Assembly: GCA_023429265.1 (NCBI GenBank)
Contig: JAEYVS010000067.1
Span: forward strand, 1-15,188
Source of the DNA: Bacteroidota bacterium
GTDB lineage: Bacteria; Bacteroidota; Ignavibacteria; Tepidaquicellales; Tepidaquicellaceae
Reading direction: 5' to 3'
Length of the DNA: 15,188 nucleotides
Shown here: positions 12,891 to 15,188 of the stretch, piece by piece
Position numbering within the stretch: the stretch's first letter is position 1
Layout: every line of letters starts with the position of its first letter
Notes under the pieces: model-generated
Told to the model about the DNA's origin: nothing
The model's input: the letters and a program-made list of their open reading frames with translations, nothing else
Databases searched by the model: none
Translations under genes and position numbers: made by a program

Positions 12891-12918
12891 TTTACAATTT
12901 CTTTACATTAAATTAACA
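12891..12918 (+). promoter_or_regulatory. Candidate Pho box upstream of pstS
   Basis: Three hexamers, TTTACA, TTTACA and TTAACA, begin at 12891, 12902 and 12913, exactly 11 bp apart with 5-bp spacers, matching the direct-repeat form of PhoB/PhoP boxes (TT(A/T)ACA-N5). A weaker pair (TTTACA at 12825, TTAATA at 12836) keeps the same spacing. A possible -10, TATATT, lies at 12939-12944. This suggests induction by phosphate starvation. Confidence 0.6.
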
Positions 12919-12971
12919 TTAACAACACTCTAACTCTATATATTCGTAACATCTAAAATTAAATTAATACA

Positions 12972-14066
12972 ATGAAAAAGTTCATTTCAAAGTATATTCC
13001 ATTAGTGGTACTTCTCGTTATCCTGATCGGCTGTGGTAAGCAGGAGAACAAGATGCTCAACCAGGAAAATAAAACCGGGAAGGTTGGCGAGCAGATCAAT
13101 GGTGCCGGCGCTACATTCCCATTCCCTATATACTCTAAATGGTTCAGTGAATATGGTAAAGTTAATACCGATGCTAAAATAAATTACCAGTCCATCGGCA
13201 GCGGCGGCGGTATAAAACAGCTCACTGAAGGTACAGTGGATTTTGGTGCAACCGATAGTCCGATGAAAGAGGATGAGCTGAAAACTGCAGGTGAAAAGAA
13301 TGGTTCAAATGTTATACATATTCCGACAGTTATAGGTGCCGTGGTACTTGCGTATAATATTCCGGGTATTGATAAAAACATAAATCTGTCATCTGAAGCA
13401 ATCGCAGGCATTTTCCTGGGTAAAATAACTAAATGGAATGACCCTTTGATTAAAGCCGATAATCCTGATGTAAATCTTCCGGATGCCGATATTATTGTAG
13501 CGCATAGGACGGACGGCAGCGGTACCACTTATGTATTTACTGATTACCTATCAAAGGTCAGTGAAGATTGGAAAAATGGTCCCGGTACAGGTAAAGATGT
13601 TAAATTCCCGGTTGGACAGGGAGGAAAAGGAAATGAAGGTGTAACAGGTCTCATAAAGCAGCTTGACAATTCGATCGGATACGTTGAATACGTGTACGCA
13701 ATACAAAATGATTTGAAATTTGCTAATGTAAAAAATCAGAATGGCGATTTTGTTGCCCCTACTCTTGAATCAACTACAAAAGCTGCAGATGGTGCTGTTA
13801 CTGAAATGCCTGATGATATGAGACAATCAATTACCAATCCCGCCGGCGCCGGTTCATATCCTATTGCAAGTTATACATATATCATACTTTACCAGGATCA
13901 AAAAAACGAATTCAAAGGAAAAACCTTAAAAGCTTTTCTTGAATGGGCATTAACTGATGGTACAAAATTCGCGACTGAGCTGGGCTATGCACCGCTTCCC
14001 GACGCAGTTAAACAAAAAGCTATGGAAAAGCTCGCCGGATTGAAATACAATGGAAATCCTTTGTAA
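12972..14066 (+). CDS. pstS: Phosphate ABC transporter substrate-binding lipoprotein
   Basis: PstS captures inorganic phosphate in the periplasm for the PstCAB importer. It has 364 residues. The signal is of lipoprotein type: MKKFISKYIPLVVLLVILIGC, with the lipidated Cys at residue 21, so the protein is membrane-anchored. Phosphate-site motifs are INGAGATFPFPIYSKWF, SIGSGGGIKQLTEGTVDFGATDSPM and AHRTDGSGTTYVFTDYL. VGQGGKGNEGVTGLIKQLDNSIGYVEYVYA and the C-terminal PAGAGSYPIASYTYIIL complete the family pattern. It is the first gene of a pst operon behind a candidate Pho box; pstC begins within about 35 bp. Confidence 0.96.
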   Translation: MKKFISKYIPLVVLLVILIGCGKQENKMLNQENKTGKVGEQINGAGATFPFPIYSKWFSEYGKVNTDAKINYQSIGSGGGIKQLTEGTVDFGATDSPMKEDELKTAGEKNGSNVIHIPTVIGAVVLAYNIPGIDKNINLSSEAIAGIFLGKITKWNDPLIKADNPDVNLPDADIIVAHRTDGSGTTYVFTDYLSKVSEDWKNGPGTGKDVKFPVGQGGKGNEGVTGLIKQLDNSIGYVEYVYAIQNDLKFANVKNQNGDFVAPTLESTTKAADGAVTEMPDDMRQSITNPAGAGSYPIASYTYIILYQDQKNEFKGKTLKAFLEWALTDGTKFATELGYAPLPDAVKQKAMEKLAGLKYNGNPL

Positions 14067-14097
14067 ATTTTAATTCCGCAATAATTTATTATATTTA

Positions 14098-15066
14098 ATT
14101 AAGTCTATAAAATTCTCCAAAAGTAAGCTGGAAAATCCAAAAGAAATTAAAAGCAAAAAGAAGCTTTCTGACCTCATCTTTGAAAATATTACGCTTCTTT
14201 TTGCTCTTGTTATCATAGGACTGCTCTTCTATATGATATATGAAATGTTCATATACTCCGAAGAGTCACGTTCTATGTTCGGTTTCGATTTCATCTTCTC
14301 AAAAAATTGGGAGCCCAATAAAGAAGAGTTCGGCGCGCTCACGTTCATCTACGGTACTATAGTTTCGTCGCTGATTGCCCTCGCAATCGCATTGCCCGTC
14401 AGCCTGGGAGTAGCAGTCTTCCTCTCAGAGCTCGCCCCCAATTTGATCCGTACCACATTCAGCTTCTTAATTGAAATATTGGCCGCCATACCTTCCATTG
14501 TTTACGGCTTTTGGGGAATCTTCGTCTTCGCACCATTCATGCGGGAATCTTTCCAGCCATTTCTGCAGAAGTATTTCGGGTTTATTCCGTTTTTTCAGGG
14601 GACGCCGTATGGTACCGGGATGCTCACGGCAGGTATAATACTTGCCATAATGATCATACCCACGATATCCGCTATATCCCGGGATGTGCTCAGAGCAATT
14701 CCTATGTCACAGCGCGAAGCTGCTTACGGGCTTGGTGCTACGAGATGGGAAGCTATCCGGATGGCTCTGCTCAACGCTCGCAGTGGTATACTTGGGGGAA
14801 CGGTCCTCGGGTTTGGGCGTGCGGTAGGGGAGACTATGGCTGTCACTATGGTCATCGGAAACCGTGCCGAAATTAATATCTCCTGGTTTGAGCCGGCGTA
14901 CTCGATGGCATCCGTTATTGCGAATGAATTCGCTGAAGCGTCGAGCCAGCTTCACATTAGCGCTTTGATCGAAGTAGGTCTCATCCTCTTCGCGGTTACG
15001 TTCATTATTAACTCAATGGCTAGGCTCCTTATCCTCGGCGTCACTAAAAACACCGAAGGAAAATAA
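14098..15066 (+). CDS. pstC: Phosphate ABC transporter permease PstC (start codon uncertain)
   Basis: PstC is one of the two membrane subunits of the phosphate importer. From ATT 14098 it is 322 residues, normal for the family; from the first ATG, at 14233, it would be only 277 and lack most of helix 1. The first helix (ITLLFALVIIGLLFYMIYEMF) lies mainly ahead of that ATG, preceded by a basic segment (SIKFSKSKLENPKEIKSKKKL). The frame is open back to a TAA at 14071, with no ATG, GTG or TTG, leaving ATT (14098), ATA (14107) or CTG (14125). ATT gives a natural M-KSIKFSKSKL start. Conserved features are YGTIVSSLIALAIALPVSLGVAVFLSE, the EAA-type loop SQREAAYGLGATRWEAIRM and GFGRAVGETMAVTMVIGN. 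pstA should follow but is outside the window, behind a repeat. Confidence 0.85.
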   Translation: MKSIKFSKSKLENPKEIKSKKKLSDLIFENITLLFALVIIGLLFYMIYEMFIYSEESRSMFGFDFIFSKNWEPNKEEFGALTFIYGTIVSSLIALAIALPVSLGVAVFLSELAPNLIRTTFSFLIEILAAIPSIVYGFWGIFVFAPFMRESFQPFLQKYFGFIPFFQGTPYGTGMLTAGIILAIMIIPTISAISRDVLRAIPMSQREAAYGLGATRWEAIRMALLNARSGILGGTVLGFGRAVGETMAVTMVIGNRAEINISWFEPAYSMASVIANEFAEASSQLHISALIEVGLILFAVTFIINSMARLLILGVTKNTEGK

Positions 15067-15071
15067 TGAAT

Positions 15072-15155
15072 TGAATTGCCACGCCTTTTTCCCTAAGTGA
15101 TGCCTATGGCATAAGGCGTGGGTATGGATATCTAAAATTGATATGGCTTTAGCCA
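15072..15155. repeat. REP-like palindromic repeat, copy 2
   Basis: CCACGCCTT (15079-15087) and AAGGCGTGG (15113-15121) are perfect 9-bp arms enclosing a smaller palindrome GCC-TAT-GGC (15102-15110). TGGCT-TT-AGCCA (15144-15155) forms a second hairpin. The same order, arm spacing and opening 16 nt occur at 8135-8214. It begins 6 bp after the pstC stop. Confidence 0.7.
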
Positions 15156-15188
15156 CTAATTTAAGATATAAATTGATGTAATTAGTGA

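Noticed and set aside
14707..14955. Minus-strand and alternate-frame ORFs inside pstC
   Set aside because: They overlap a clearly conserved permease core and show no recognisable domain.

Overview
The window is low-GC bacterial DNA, most likely from the Ignavibacteria or a relative in the Bacteroidota/Chlorobi group. The best evidence is the first gene, whose C-terminus is a type IX secretion sorting domain with the QNYPNPFN signature typical of that lineage. Housekeeping proteins and a tRNA-fMet ending in ...CGCTA without an encoded CCA fit this. The assignment is inference from protein style, since no database search was possible.

Layout. 1-1288: 3' part of a secreted beta-propeller-like protein with a T9SS tail (+). 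1438-7792: a minus-strand block with a small lipoprotein; an overlapping coaX - yjbQ - membrane glycosyltransferase operon; an outer-membrane beta-barrel protein with its own terminator; a bifunctional-nuclease/UVR protein; and etfB-etfA. 8009-8081: initiator tRNA-Met (-) with a terminator. 8458-11376: a plus-strand locus that I do not recognise (below). 11400-12591: a YwaF/TMEM164-type membrane protein and a small Spy/CpxP-like periplasmic protein. 12891-15066: a candidate Pho box, pstS and pstC. Two copies of one REP-like palindromic repeat flank this right half (about 8135-8214 and 15072-15155), and another repeat type lies at 12681-12810.

The exciting part is 8458-11376. Three tandem promoters (TTGACA, 16-17 bp, TAATTT/TAATAT) each have the same 23-bp inverted repeat (TGTTGTAGA-N5-TCTACAGCA type) abutting the -10 box, an arrangement suited to repression. 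They precede a TrmB-family winged-helix regulator, the likely binder of the three sites. Around and behind the regulator is a series of very small or repetitive proteins built on one theme, I-[IL]-[FP]-P: a 35-aa peptide with GIIFP, a 9-aa peptide MQVSYIIFP, a 52-aa peptide made of six PIIPT units, an exported 200-aa protein with eleven PILPPNDD copies that ends in GIIFP, and a 25-aa peptide with SIIFP. The locus ends with a divergent DUF4160-like protein, a possible 21-aa ORF and a strong terminator. Codons for the shared motif differ between genes, so the similarity looks selected at protein level.

I read this as an autoregulated micropeptide locus of unknown role. Peptide signalling to the regulator, leader-peptide arrest, and a secreted display scaffold are the hypotheses listed. 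The most useful annotation caveats are that pstC has no ATG/GTG/TTG start ahead of its first membrane helix, and that most of the small genes here are short enough to be missed by automatic annotation.
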